A stretch of 64,000 bases of DNA from Pedobacter sp. MC2016-24 (GTDB lineage: Bacteria; Bacteroidota; Bacteroidia; Sphingobacteriales; Sphingobacteriaceae). Shown piece by piece: positions 16,823 to 24,906 of the stretch (its first letter is position 1; the number at the start of each line of letters is the position of its first letter). The translations under genes and the position numbers were made by a program. Under the pieces are notes generated by a model. The model did no database searches, was not told where the DNA came from, and saw only the letters and a program-made list of their open reading frames with translations. The stretch spans positions 1 through 64,000 of the forward strand of contig NZ_JADFBX010000012.1 in assembly GCF_015223055.1 (NCBI RefSeq), read 5' to 3'.

Positions 16823-17982
16823 AGACAGCAACCACAACGATACTTCAGGATTTGGTGGTCAATACCTTAAATCCATCTGCTAAAGTTCTTAGCCCAGCAG
16901 AAATTAAAAAATGGTTAACTGAGTTGCCCGAGATTAGCAGGGAGATGTTTCAGGTGATGGGGATCCTGGTATTCAGTCCACTGGAAGCAAACCTGGTAAA
17001 CCGGCACATCCGGCAGATCCAGCGGGAAACCATTTTTTTGATAGATACCTTACAGGCTTATCAGAATATCCCCGCTTGCATGGCGATGTTACACCAGGCA
17101 GTGCTGACTTGTTTAACGGAACTTTTGCAGGGTATTGAGGAGCAATATTCCGATTATTTTAACCTGGATTTGGCCATGCCGGCAAGTGGCTTTAAAGCCG
17201 AAGTTGAAAAATTGTCAAACCATATGGATTTATTAATAGCTGGTTTGAAAGCTAAAAGCAGTGACAAAGCTTTGCAGCAATTGATTATTGGAAGTTTGAA
17301 CGGTTTTTTAACTGCTGATAGTTGCACTTATTATCGATTGGCCTATGTGCAGGGCTTACAGGAATCGTTAACCAATCTGTGCAAAACTACGGAAAAAAAA
17401 GAAGCGGATGAGCGCTTGCGCGAGCATTTGGTGTATTATAACCTGAACAATGCAACACATGTTCGCTACCATAAAACCTTGATTGCAAATGCTCTTGCCT
17501 CGGTTTTTGATGTGCAGGAGCAGTATGAATTGTTGTATGCCTACCAAAAGCAGTTTCGGGGCTGGCAACAACTCAAAACAGCTGCTTATAGCCCGCGACA
17601 GGAAGGGATCAGGCAGGTTATGCTCAGTTATATCAAGGCAGAAATCAAATATCTGACCAAGGTGCGGCCTGTATCAGCTCCAGATCCTGCATCAGATGCG
17701 GCGGTTTCAAACTACAAAATCTGTGTTTCTTTAAGCGTGGATGCCCTCGCTTACTTTTTCAGACTACTGATCCTTGCTGGGGTGGTTAACGGAAGCCCGA
17801 GGAGCCAGCTGATTCGCTTTATTGCCAAACATTTCCAGACACCTGGTGCCAGCAAGAAAGGAATTTCTGAACGTAGTCTGGAAGGTAAGTACAACCAGGT
17901 GGTGCAAAGCACTGCCAATACGGTACGCATGGTACTCATGCGTATGCTGAAAATATTAAACGATCAATTTATAACCACTTAA
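16819..17982 (+). CDS. Hypothetical helical protein with RteC-like C-terminus
   Basis: A 387-residue, almost entirely helical soluble protein that overlaps the DUF6266 gene by 4 bp. The C-terminal 90 residues (CVSLSVDALAYFFRLLILAG, then IRFIAKHFQT and a basic helix) follow the layout seen at the end of RteC-type regulators and related Bacteroidetes element-encoded proteins. This is a remote resemblance judged by eye. No enzyme motif is visible. It is followed 10 bp later by another helical protein. Confidence 0.6.
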   Translation: MKTATTTILQDLVVNTLNPSAKVLSPAEIKKWLTELPEISREMFQVMGILVFSPLEANLVNRHIRQIQRETIFLIDTLQAYQNIPACMAMLHQAVLTCLTELLQGIEEQYSDYFNLDLAMPASGFKAEVEKLSNHMDLLIAGLKAKSSDKALQQLIIGSLNGFLTADSCTYYRLAYVQGLQESLTNLCKTTEKKEADERLREHLVYYNLNNATHVRYHKTLIANALASVFDVQEQYELLYAYQKQFRGWQQLKTAAYSPRQEGIRQVMLSYIKAEIKYLTKVRPVSAPDPASDAAVSNYKICVSLSVDALAYFFRLLILAGVVNGSPRSQLIRFIAKHFQTPGASKKGISERSLEGKYNQVVQSTANTVRMVLMRMLKILNDQFITT

Positions 17983-17992
17983 ACTTAGAAAA

Positions 17993-18616
17993 ATGAAAAC
18001 CCAAAATCAAGACAGGGCGACAATGGTTGCCGCAAATTTTATAGTAATGGCGTTGATGCAATCAGAACTGATTAAACTGAGTATGCGGCTCGCCCTGCAA
18101 AATGAACTTGTAGAATGGAAAGGTAAGCTGGATCCGGAAGCGTTGAAACCGGAGGAATTCGATTTATTGAACGATCTTGAAGAGCCTATTGTCAAATGTT
18201 TGGTTCAGACCAGAGATCTGATTGCCGCAGTTATGGGCGATTGGATTCGGTTAACCAAGATTAATGAGGAGCAGGCTTTTGCAAATGTTGCTGCTGTAGA
18301 ACTGGCTCAGAATCTGTTTTACAGCTATTTGTTGCCACTGGATCAAGTCAAATATGATCAGATTTTATGTGATGTTGATTTTCTGTACGTCAGCATATGT
18401 TATATCCCTAAAGTTGCAGCCTGTTTAGTCATGACAGGAGAGGTCGATCTGGAAGGGGATTGTTATGATGATTTCTGGAATATGGAAACACATACCAGCG
18501 CCTTTGATCTTTTGGACCGGAGTGATGTACTGGTGGATTTGCTTTGTGGACTGGCTGAAAAAATGTCCCGGCAGTTTATGGAATTCAACATAGCATGGAA
18601 ATTACAAGAAAAATAA
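17993..18616 (+). CDS. Hypothetical acidic helical protein
   Basis: A 207-residue acidic, helical protein with no signal peptide, starting 10 bp after the previous gene in the same operon. Sections such as ELNDLEEPIVKCL-like helices and a C-terminal amphipathic helix are visible, but no known motif. Tight spacing with the DUF6266 and 387-residue genes suggests one functional unit. The function is unknown. Confidence 0.6.
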   Translation: MKTQNQDRATMVAANFIVMALMQSELIKLSMRLALQNELVEWKGKLDPEALKPEEFDLLNDLEEPIVKCLVQTRDLIAAVMGDWIRLTKINEEQAFANVAAVELAQNLFYSYLLPLDQVKYDQILCDVDFLYVSICYIPKVAACLVMTGEVDLEGDCYDDFWNMETHTSAFDLLDRSDVLVDLLCGLAEKMSRQFMEFNIAWKLQEK

Positions 18617-18825
18617 TATGGGTTCTAGTCACTTTAGAGCGGGATTTTGATGCTTTTGTAGTGGGGGGTGTGACACCCAACGCACTGGCGGGACGTTTAT
18701 AATTTCCATTCCTTTGTCCTGTTGTTTTTGTACTTGATATCTGAGCAGCTATCCCGGGAAGTTTAGCAAAGCAAGCGCTGGAAACAACGAGTTAACAAAA
18801 TGATAAACAATTAAATCTTAAAAAA
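18617..18825. other. Intergenic leader before the second DUF6266 gene
   Basis: About 210 bp without a gene. It holds the short perfect hairpin GGGTGT-G-ACACCC near 18666-18680 and an otherwise ordinary AT-rich leader ending in the start of the next gene. A separate promoter for the 18826 gene is plausible. Confidence 0.4.
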
Positions 18826-19476
18826 ATGGGAATTATTAAACAGGGAATCCTCGGTGGATTCGCCAACAAAACAGGTAGCGTAGTAGGCGCTTATCACCGC
18901 GGTCAGGATACCATCCGTGCCTTACCTCGCAACAGTGGCAAAGCGCCAAGCCAGGCGCAAAAGGACCAGCGATTGAAGTTTGGCCTGGTCACGGGGTTTT
19001 TAGGCCGCATCAGCAATTTGATCGATAATGGCTACGCAGCAGCTGGTGCTAAAATTACGACCGCGATGAACGAAGCGGTAAGCTTGCACCTGAAGTCTGC
19101 AGTGACGGGTCTGAGTCCAAATTTTACCTTTAACTATGCCAAGCTGATTTTTAGCAAAGGTAAGTTGTTGATGGCACAGTCTGTGTTGGCCGATTCGATT
19201 GCCGGGGGCAAGGTGAAGTTTAGCTGGGACCATGTGGAGCAGGATGACAAGCTGATTGATGGAACGGATCTGGTAACCATACTCATTTACAATCCGGCTA
19301 AAGACCGCTTTGTATCTGTTCGGGATGCTGTGGCCAGATCTGCGAAATCGTATAGTATGTCTATTCCAGCCGATTTCAGTCTGGATGACGTTCATTGCTA
19401 CATCAGTTTTAGCTCTGTGAAGAAAAGGAACCTGGTATCTGACAGTCTTTATGTTGGCTTATTGCCGGTAGTGTAA
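18826..19476 (+). CDS. DUF6266 family protein (second copy)
   Basis: A 216-residue protein with the N-terminal signature KQGILGGFANKTGSVVG, followed by HRGQDTIRALPR. The beta-rich C-terminal domain (VKFSWDHVEQDDKLIDGTD, VTILIYNP, SLYVGLLPVV) matches the paralogue at 16178, but this copy lacks the polylysine patch. A strong terminator follows directly. The two copies share their ends rather than their middles, as is usual in this family. The function is unknown. An assembly or surface-structure protein is possible but not shown. Confidence 0.85.
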   Translation: MGIIKQGILGGFANKTGSVVGAYHRGQDTIRALPRNSGKAPSQAQKDQRLKFGLVTGFLGRISNLIDNGYAAAGAKITTAMNEAVSLHLKSAVTGLSPNFTFNYAKLIFSKGKLLMAQSVLADSIAGGKVKFSWDHVEQDDKLIDGTDLVTILIYNPAKDRFVSVRDAVARSAKSYSMSIPADFSLDDVHCYISFSSVKKRNLVSDSLYVGLLPVV

Positions 19477-19480
19477 TGGT

Positions 19481-19520
19481 AAGCCGCTTTGATTGGTTAG
19501 CCGGTCAAAGCGGCTTTTTT
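19481..19520 (+). terminator. Rho-independent terminator after DUF6266 gene
   Basis: AAGCCGCTTTGA (19481-19492) pairs perfectly with TCAAAGCGGCTT (19505-19516) and is followed by T residues. The stem is 12 bp with a 12-nt loop and starts 4 bp after the DUF6266 stop. This is a textbook intrinsic terminator. Confidence 0.9.
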
Positions 19521-19564
19521 AAGCGTCTTATCACTAATTAAATCATCACTTAAGTAAACTAAAT

Positions 19565-19972
19565 ATGAATATTTTAAAATTAAATAAGGACGAAGTGAGC
19601 CAGGGAAATCACTTCAAATACGATACAACGAAAGGTAAATCCAGGAATTATACTGTTTACCTGGTACTTGCCTTACTCATTGGATTATGCCCGGTGCTTA
19701 GCAACATGATCCGCGGAGCCGATGAGACAACCGGCTACATCGACCCCAACATCTGGTTACTGATCCTGATCAGTCTGATCAGTTTCATGATCGTTGCTGG
19801 CTTATGCTGGTGGCTTTTACAGCAGTTCTGGACAAGTATGGGTTTACCCGCAATTGAATCAATGGTTTTACAATTTAAAAATTTACCCTCATGGCAACAA
19901 TTAGGATTTTTCTGGCTTTGCTTTACTTCGCTGTTATTGGCAGCAGTTGGCGTGCTGACCGCAGTATTATAA
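19565..19972 (+). CDS. Small integral membrane protein, possible holin-like
   Basis: A 135-residue protein with three strongly hydrophobic helices (about residues 28-46, 57-79 and 105-133) after a charged N-terminus. Its 3' end overlaps by 82 bp the start of a CHAP-type peptidoglycan hydrolase in another frame. A small multi-helix membrane protein coupled to a wall hydrolase resembles a holin-endolysin arrangement, but no holin family motif is recognised. It could equally be a membrane partner of the DUF6266 block. Confidence 0.6.
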   Translation: MNILKLNKDEVSQGNHFKYDTTKGKSRNYTVYLVLALLIGLCPVLSNMIRGADETTGYIDPNIWLLILISLISFMIVAGLCWWLLQQFWTSMGLPAIESMVLQFKNLPSWQQLGFFWLCFTSLLLAAVGVLTAVL

Positions 19973-20451
19973 GTTATGGTGCTTCGCATCAAAATACCAA
20001 TCATGCTCGGATCCATTTCCCCAACGAAGGAAGAAATAAGGTTCTCGCTATCGCAGAAAAAGAAATTGGCGTTCAGGAAGATCATGAAAATAGTGGCGCG
20101 CGAGTGGATACATACAATGCGTATGTTGGCCTCAAGAAAGTACCTTGGTGTGCGTCGTTTGTTTCCTGGGTTTTTGGGCAGGCGGGGTATACGAAGCCGC
20201 GCACAGCCTGGAGCCCGGCGTTATTCCCCGGAAATCGGCTTGCCAAGAATCCGCTGGCTGGAATGGTGCTTGGTGTGTATTTTCCAGAGTTGAAACGGAT
20301 TGCACACTGTGGTATTATTGCTGGGGTAAGAGGTGACTGGATTGAAAGTGTTGAAGGCAATACCTCAAAAAATGGAAGTAGGGAGGGTACCGGGGTTTTT
20401 AGACGGACAAGGCACAAAAGGACAATTCGTTGTTATGCAGATTGGTTGTAA
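19891..20451 (+). CDS. CHAP/TIGR02594-type peptidoglycan amidohydrolase
   Basis: A 186-residue protein. A hydrophobic N-terminal segment (about residues 1-19) could export it. The catalytic region begins at about residue 48 (KEIGVQEDHENSG) and has the nucleophile motif VPWCASFVSWVF and the histidine segment IAHCGIIAG. A final VEGNTSKNG motif is typical of NlpC/P60-CHAP family TIGR02594. It should cleave peptide cross-links or amides in the cell wall. The start at 19891 overlaps the upstream membrane-protein gene by 82 bp; a later internal start would remove the signal-like segment. Confidence 0.85.
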   Translation: MATIRIFLALLYFAVIGSSWRADRSIISYGASHQNTNHARIHFPNEGRNKVLAIAEKEIGVQEDHENSGARVDTYNAYVGLKKVPWCASFVSWVFGQAGYTKPRTAWSPALFPGNRLAKNPLAGMVLGVYFPELKRIAHCGIIAGVRGDWIESVEGNTSKNGSREGTGVFRRTRHKRTIRCYADWL

Positions 20452-20463
20452 TATTCATCTCTA

Positions 20464-20733
20464 ATGGGTAGCACTTTGCCAAATCCGTTTTATATTAGTA
20501 GATTGCTGAAAGGAAACATCGCGTATATACTTCCCCAAGGTTGGACATTCTTCACAAGAAATGCTAGAGAAGAGAAACTATTTATATTTGAAAGAGAAAA
20601 TAACGGTAGTTTAAGTCAGGTAGACTTGCGAGCTTCATCTTATGTCTATTGTTTTGGTTTGGATAGAACAGGGAGAGGATTTCTATGGACGAATTACTTT
20701 TCTAACTTTTATTTTAACATTTTTAATTACTGA
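20464..20733 (+). pseudogene. Truncated SdpA-like protein fragment
   Basis: The 89-codon frame contains LPQGWTFFTRNAREEKLFI and later YCFGLDRTGRG. These match in order the conserved core of the SdpA family, which acts in maturation of SdpC-type antimicrobial peptides. The expected N-terminal transmembrane helix is missing. After GRG, the plus-one frame (ISMDELLF, then stop) better continues the family pattern, which suggests a frameshift. No SdpB or SdpC partner is visible. The identification is by motif recognition. Confidence 0.6.
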
Positions 20734-20791
20734 ATCTTATTTAAGATCACGCCGTTGATAGCAACAAATATGTTAAGTAAAGAAAAAATCT

Positions 20792-22219
20792 ATGAATAAA
20801 ATAATTTTGGTCTTGTTACTAGTAACAACTGTCTCAATTTCGATTACTCACGCACAAGATATTGTTGGTGATTGGAATGGTACAATAAAAACGGAAAGCT
20901 TTCAATTGGGCTTTTCATTTCAGATAGAAAAAAAATCCGAAAGTTATATTTCTAGAATGGATATCCCTAAACAAGGCGTTAAGGGAATAGCTATAAAAAA
21001 GACGACCTTTGAAGATTCTACGCTTAGGTTTGATGCTTCGGATTTAGGGATTTTATACGAAGGTATTTTTAAAGGAAATAAAATTATTGGCAAGTTTGTG
21101 CAGGGAGGGAAATCATATGATATGGATTTGTCAAGAGGAGCTCTTTTAGAACAACGCCGATCACAAGAGCCAATTAAGCCATATAGAGGTTTTTCTCAAG
21201 ATGTGTTTTTTAGAAATGAAAAGGATTCGATTACCTTAGCTGGGACCCTTTCTTTGCCCAGCAAAAACGGGAATTTTCCTGTAGTTATTTTGATTAGCGG
21301 CAGCGGGCCACAAAATAGAGATGGCGAAATAATGGGGCATAAGCCTTTTCTGGTAATAGCAGATTATCTAGTTCAAAATGGGATTGGAGTTTTACGATTT
21401 GATGATAGAGGTGTCTTCAAATCGGAAGGCAATTTTTTAACTGCAACAACTAACGATTTTGCCACGGATGTTGTTGCTGCAATAGCATATTTAAAGACAA
21501 ATGCTGGAGTCGATAAAAACAGAATTGGATTAGTTGGACATAGTGAAGGTGGCATCATCGCTTCATTAATAGCCGCGAACAGCAAAGATATAAATTTGGT
21601 GATTTTGCTTGCCAGTTCTGGTCTTTCTGGTGACCAACTTTTATTGTTACAAAAAAGGAAAATGATGGAGGCCGTTGCCATAAATGCTAACGACATTAGA
21701 AAATCGACGGATTTTATAGAAGGGGCATATCGAATCATTAAAGCAAGCAGTACCTCCGAAGTGGCCAAAGCTAAATTAAGCGAGTATATGGCTTTGGTTT
21801 GGAATGACATTCCTTCTTTTGAGAAGGGCACGATGAGCATGCAAGAATACAGTAGCTTTTTTGTCAAACAGTTAACAGGCAAATGGCTCTATTCTTTTAT
21901 TAAGCTTGATCCTTCTATTGCCCTTAAAAAAATTAAATGTCCGGTACTAGCAATTAATGGTGGTAATGATTTGCAAGTCCCACCCAAGGAAAATTTGAAA
22001 GCGATAAAGGATGCATTAACAATTGCTAAAAATCGGAATTTTAATATTTTGGAAATTCCTCATTTAAACCATCTTTTTCAGGAGAGCGTGACTGGTTTAC
22101 CTGATGAATATGGTACAATTGATCAGACATTCTCTCCGATTGTACTTAATGAATTAAAATTATGGATTGAAAAGAATGGACCAAGAGTTTCGCATCCATC
22201 TTCGAAAAACTATAAATAA
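20792..22219 (+). CDS. Secreted alpha/beta hydrolase
   Basis: A 475-residue protein with a signal peptide (residues 1-21, ending THAQ). A beta-rich N-terminal domain covers about residues 22-130, and an alpha/beta hydrolase domain starts near residue 140. Visible elements are the oxyanion segment ISGSGPQNRDG, the nucleophile elbow GHSEGG, an aspartate in NGGNDLQVPP and a histidine in IPHLNHLFQ, so the triad is complete. It is a serine esterase or peptidase-like enzyme in the periplasm with an unknown substrate. It stands alone on the plus strand. Confidence 0.85.
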   Translation: MNKIILVLLLVTTVSISITHAQDIVGDWNGTIKTESFQLGFSFQIEKKSESYISRMDIPKQGVKGIAIKKTTFEDSTLRFDASDLGILYEGIFKGNKIIGKFVQGGKSYDMDLSRGALLEQRRSQEPIKPYRGFSQDVFFRNEKDSITLAGTLSLPSKNGNFPVVILISGSGPQNRDGEIMGHKPFLVIADYLVQNGIGVLRFDDRGVFKSEGNFLTATTNDFATDVVAAIAYLKTNAGVDKNRIGLVGHSEGGIIASLIAANSKDINLVILLASSGLSGDQLLLLQKRKMMEAVAINANDIRKSTDFIEGAYRIIKASSTSEVAKAKLSEYMALVWNDIPSFEKGTMSMQEYSSFFVKQLTGKWLYSFIKLDPSIALKKIKCPVLAINGGNDLQVPPKENLKAIKDALTIAKNRNFNILEIPHLNHLFQESVTGLPDEYGTIDQTFSPIVLNELKLWIEKNGPRVSHPSSKNYK

Positions 22220-22335
22220 CAATTGGGTGGCTCAGCAGGAAGAACTTCTATTTTATTTTTAGCTGTTTTAATCCATTCTGACACCAGGGGCCAGCCTGGG
22301 TCATCTGTATTAACGAGTTCCTCAAATGATTTCAT
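22210..22335 (-). pseudogene. DUF2625 N-terminal fragment
   Basis: The minus-strand frame starting with MKSFEELVNTDDPGWPL and continuing through EWIKTAKNKIEVLPA matches the start of DUF2625 proteins. It then ends after about 40 residues, whereas full proteins are over 200. No continuation is seen in the other frames before the neighbouring hydrolase gene, whose 3' end overlaps it by 10 bp. It is therefore a truncation scar. Confidence 0.65.
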
Positions 22336-22405
22336 ATTGGATTGACATAGTGCTGTTGAGTAGTAGGATAAACCACTTTTTTCCAAGATCAAATGGTATT
22401 ACAAA

Positions 22406-23782
22406 TTATATGCTAACTTGCCAATATCCTGTTTTGTCTGATCCAACTCTACTAATACGGCCTTGTTCCTTTAATTTATCAAGGTCACGGATCAAGGTTC
22501 TCCTGCTTACATCAATTGTCTTTGCCAAATCATCAATTGACACGTGATTATTTTTGAAAATCTCCTCTAAAATCACGCTTAATCTATCCTTATTTACAGT
22601 GTCATTTAGAGTGCCATTTACAGTGTCATTTACAGTGTCACTTGGAATAAGGGTTGATGTTTTCTGCGCTTTATATGCCAGTTCAGTAACAAAACCGCCA
22701 ACTTGTTCCTGATACTTAAAAGTCATAGTAGGGTATTGCTTTATCTCTTTACGAACCCTGAAAAAACCAGTTCCATATTTCTCTATATCTTTAGTTAGAT
22801 AAAATGCTTCAGCGATTAGCTTGTTCCGCAATTTAGAGGTATATGCATCCTTTTTTAAATCTTCAATAGAAATATCTCCATACAATTTGCCTGGGTTGTA
22901 AAAGGTAATTGATTGATCAAATATCTTAATTTGTATATCAGATGGGCTTAAAAAATCGCGATGGATAACGCTATTCAAAACCAGCTCACGAATTGCAGCG
23001 ATGGGGTATTCAAATATTTCTGTTCTTTGGGTGGTAACTCCAGTGATTTCAAATGCTACTTTTAAATGGGAATTGATAAACTTAAGGGTTTCGTCAACCA
23101 CATCGAATAGATTTCCGCGTATCATTCGCTCGTCAATGATGAATGAAGGTGTTTTAAACCTGCCTACGTGAACATTATAAAAGAGATTTTCTTTAGAGAA
23201 CAAGATCATTGCTGCATTGGTGACTTCGCCGGCCTTAACCATTTTCAAAATCGTCAAGGCCTCATAGGGATCATCTGGCAAAACAAAACGACCGCCATCG
23301 TTAACTTTACGCATAAACAAACGGATTTTATCAACGTTTAAATCCTCAAAAAGTGCCTTGTTGTAGGGATATGAATCCCATGAGAGTTGCAACGATTGCA
23401 TATACATGTCATTAATCTCCGAGGTGTTTAGTTGGTGATTAGAATTTTTTACGCGTTTAAAATACCTGCCTCTAAAAGATACTGGTTTAATCGGAAACTC
23501 TTTAATGGACAGCTCCGCTACATTTGAATCGTTATATGTTATGATTTCTGCATCTGGAATTATGCTCGGCTGTGTTTTATTTTTTATCTCGTTGAGCCAG
23601 GTTTGGATACTTTCCGTTCCAATTGTAAATCCTTTCAAAGGCGTACCCTGATCATCAATTCCAATTAAGACCTTACCTCCTTTTGTATTTGCAAAGGCCA
23701 CGAGCGTTTCAATAGCTTTTTCCGTAAAACTACTTTTGAATTCTGTAACGGCATCTTCTTTTAGCGGTGCTTTCATTCGCAA
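22406..23782 (-). CDS. AlbA_2/RecG-like ATP-binding transcriptional regulator
   Basis: A 458-residue protein. The N-terminal AlbA_2 (Schlafen-like) domain has EFKSSFTEKAIETLVAFANTKGG and LIGIDDQG. The middle carries the HATPase_c_4 pattern AIRELVLNSVIHRDF and the C-terminal part of that domain (EKYGTGFFRVRKE). A winged helix (VSIDDLAKTIDVSRRTLIRDL) ends the protein, after a linker made of repeated DTVN units. Family members are predicted regulators or nucleic-acid-binding ATPases, and some occur near defence islands. The gene is monocistronic on the minus strand. Confidence 0.85.
   Translation of the reverse strand: MRMKAPLKEDAVTEFKSSFTEKAIETLVAFANTKGGKVLIGIDDQGTPLKGFTIGTESIQTWLNEIKNKTQPSIIPDAEIITYNDSNVAELSIKEFPIKPVSFRGRYFKRVKNSNHQLNTSEINDMYMQSLQLSWDSYPYNKALFEDLNVDKIRLFMRKVNDGGRFVLPDDPYEALTILKMVKAGEVTNAAMILFSKENLFYNVHVGRFKTPSFIIDERMIRGNLFDVVDETLKFINSHLKVAFEITGVTTQRTEIFEYPIAAIRELVLNSVIHRDFLSPSDIQIKIFDQSITFYNPGKLYGDISIEDLKKDAYTSKLRNKLIAEAFYLTKDIEKYGTGFFRVRKEIKQYPTMTFKYQEQVGGFVTELAYKAQKTSTLIPSDTVNDTVNGTLNDTVNKDRLSVILEEIFKNNHVSIDDLAKTIDVSRRTLIRDLDKLKEQGRISRVGSDKTGYWQVSI
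22594..22640. repeat. 12-bp in-frame tandem repeat within the AlbA_2 gene
   Basis: Four near-identical 12-bp units (TTTACAGTGTCA, with small variants) encode DTVN-DTVN-GTLN-DTVN on the minus strand, in the linker before the C-terminal winged helix. Because the unit is a multiple of three, copy-number change would lengthen or shorten the linker without breaking the frame. Confidence 0.8.
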
Positions 23783-23941
23783 TTCATTTAAAAAAACTAC
23801 ATTTCAAGCAAACCTATATAAACTTTATTTAATAACCAAAAAGATAAATATTTAATTTAAAAATACAATTGGTGATTTTAAACTAAAATATTGTAAGATT
23901 TTACAAATATTTGTGCCGTTTCTAAATTTATTGTGAAATAG

Positions 23942-23990
23942 CCGATAACAAGAATAGCCTTGGCATTGCCAAGGCTATTCTTGTTATCGG
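23942..23990. repeat. Perfect 24-bp inverted repeat with 1-nt centre
   Basis: The arms 23942-23965 and 23967-23990 are exact reverse complements (starting CCGATAACAAG and ending CTTGTTATCGG) with a single T between them. It lies 11 bp from the tail of a coiled-coil gene fragment (stop at 24001, minus strand). It could serve as that gene's terminator, but a 24-bp perfect stem without a T-tract is unusual and suggests a cruciform or mobile-element end. Confidence 0.85.
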
Positions 23991-24000
23991 GAGAGGATGT

Positions 24001-24150
24001 TTACAACTTATCAACCACACTTCTAAGCTCCGTTTCAAGTTGGGCCACCTTCTGTTCCAATCGTATATTACTCTCTTTAAGATCAGATATATAAATTTTA
24101 TACCCTGCAGCCAGCTCATTTTTTAGTGTAACACTTCTTTCTCCAGGTAA
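24001..24150 (-). pseudogene. C-terminal coiled-coil fragment of a probable XRE-type regulator
   Basis: A minus-strand frame ending at 24001 encodes LKNELAAGYKIYISDL, then a heptad coil (RLEQKVAQLETELRSVVDKL) and a stop codon. Such coils commonly end XRE/phage-repressor-like regulators in Bacteroidetes. The frame stays open for about 60 codons into the neighbouring umuC remnant, with no start codon or DNA-binding domain. It is therefore a 3' remnant. The parent family is an inference. Confidence 0.5.
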
Positions 24151-24156
24151 TACGTT

Positions 24157-24759
24157 TTGGGAATTGTTGAATACCTGAACAATTTGATGGAATATGAGCG
24201 GCCGGATAAGGAAGGAATTTCTACAGCCAGGTCTTTCAACTGCATGATCACTGAGCTTGCCCCACTAGAGGAGGCAATTGCTTGTTATGTGGCCAATGCC
24301 GCTGTTAAAATGCGGGGACAGCAATCTGTTGCAGCGAAACTCATGGTCTTTGCGCAAACCAGCCAGTTTGTGGAACCCTCAGAACGTTATGCGAAGGAGA
24401 CAGTAATCTGGTTGACAAGCCCGACTAACGATACAGCTACCTTAATTAAGGAGGCGGTCAAAGGATTGCGTAGAATTTATATTAAGGGCTACCGTTACCA
24501 AAAAGTAGGAGTAGAGCTACGAGACTTACGGCGGGACAGTCAGATACAGTCCGCCATTTTTGAGCCCCTAGCCATGGCAAAGAGAAAGAAAATACAGCAG
24601 GCCCTTCAGGCAACGGATCAGCTGAACAAATCTTATGGCCGGGATACCATTCGTTATGCCACTATGGGTTACGAAAAAAAATGGGCGATGCGTCAGGAAT
24701 TTCTATCCCGAAGGTATACCACCAGAATTGAAGATGTCATTATTGTAAACGCCAAATAA
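24157..24759 (+). pseudogene. umuC: UmuC C-terminal fragment (Y-family polymerase)
   Basis: About 190 residues match the C-terminal half of UmuC, the little-finger domain: KEGISTARSF, QSVAAKLMVF, then AVKGLRRIYIKGYRYQKVGVEL. The DUF4113 tail follows, with KWAMRQEFLSRRYTTRIEDV. The whole catalytic palm and finger part (about 230 residues) is missing. The open frame begins only with a TTG codon at 24157. The junction with unrelated sequence lies near 24170-24190. The protein cannot be an active polymerase. A clean terminator follows. Confidence 0.85.
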
Positions 24760-24864
24760 ATTAGTCGTTAGACCAACAGAACCTACACACGGCCTAAGTT
24801 ATCGGGATCAGCAACGAGGCGATAATAAAAGATTAATGCCCATAGTAAAGGCGTTAATTTAGAT

Positions 24865-24906
24865 AAGCGGTGAGTGGTCGGAGGATCATCCACCGCTTCT
24901 TTTTTA
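24865..24906 (+). terminator. Intrinsic terminator downstream of umuC remnant
   Basis: AAGCGGTG (24865-24872) pairs with CACCGCTT (24891-24898), followed by CTTTTTT. The 3' arm of this terminator is also the start of the repeat that recurs at 51466. Confidence 0.75.

Noticed and set aside
22406..23782. Defence-system component
   Set aside because: AlbA_2/HATPase regulators can occur near defence islands, but no nuclease, helicase or methylase partner is adjacent here.
23928..24119. 63-codon minus-strand ORF beginning MSWLQG
   Set aside because: It overlaps the perfect inverted repeat and uses a frame other than the coiled-coil frame that ends at 24001, which is the coherent one.
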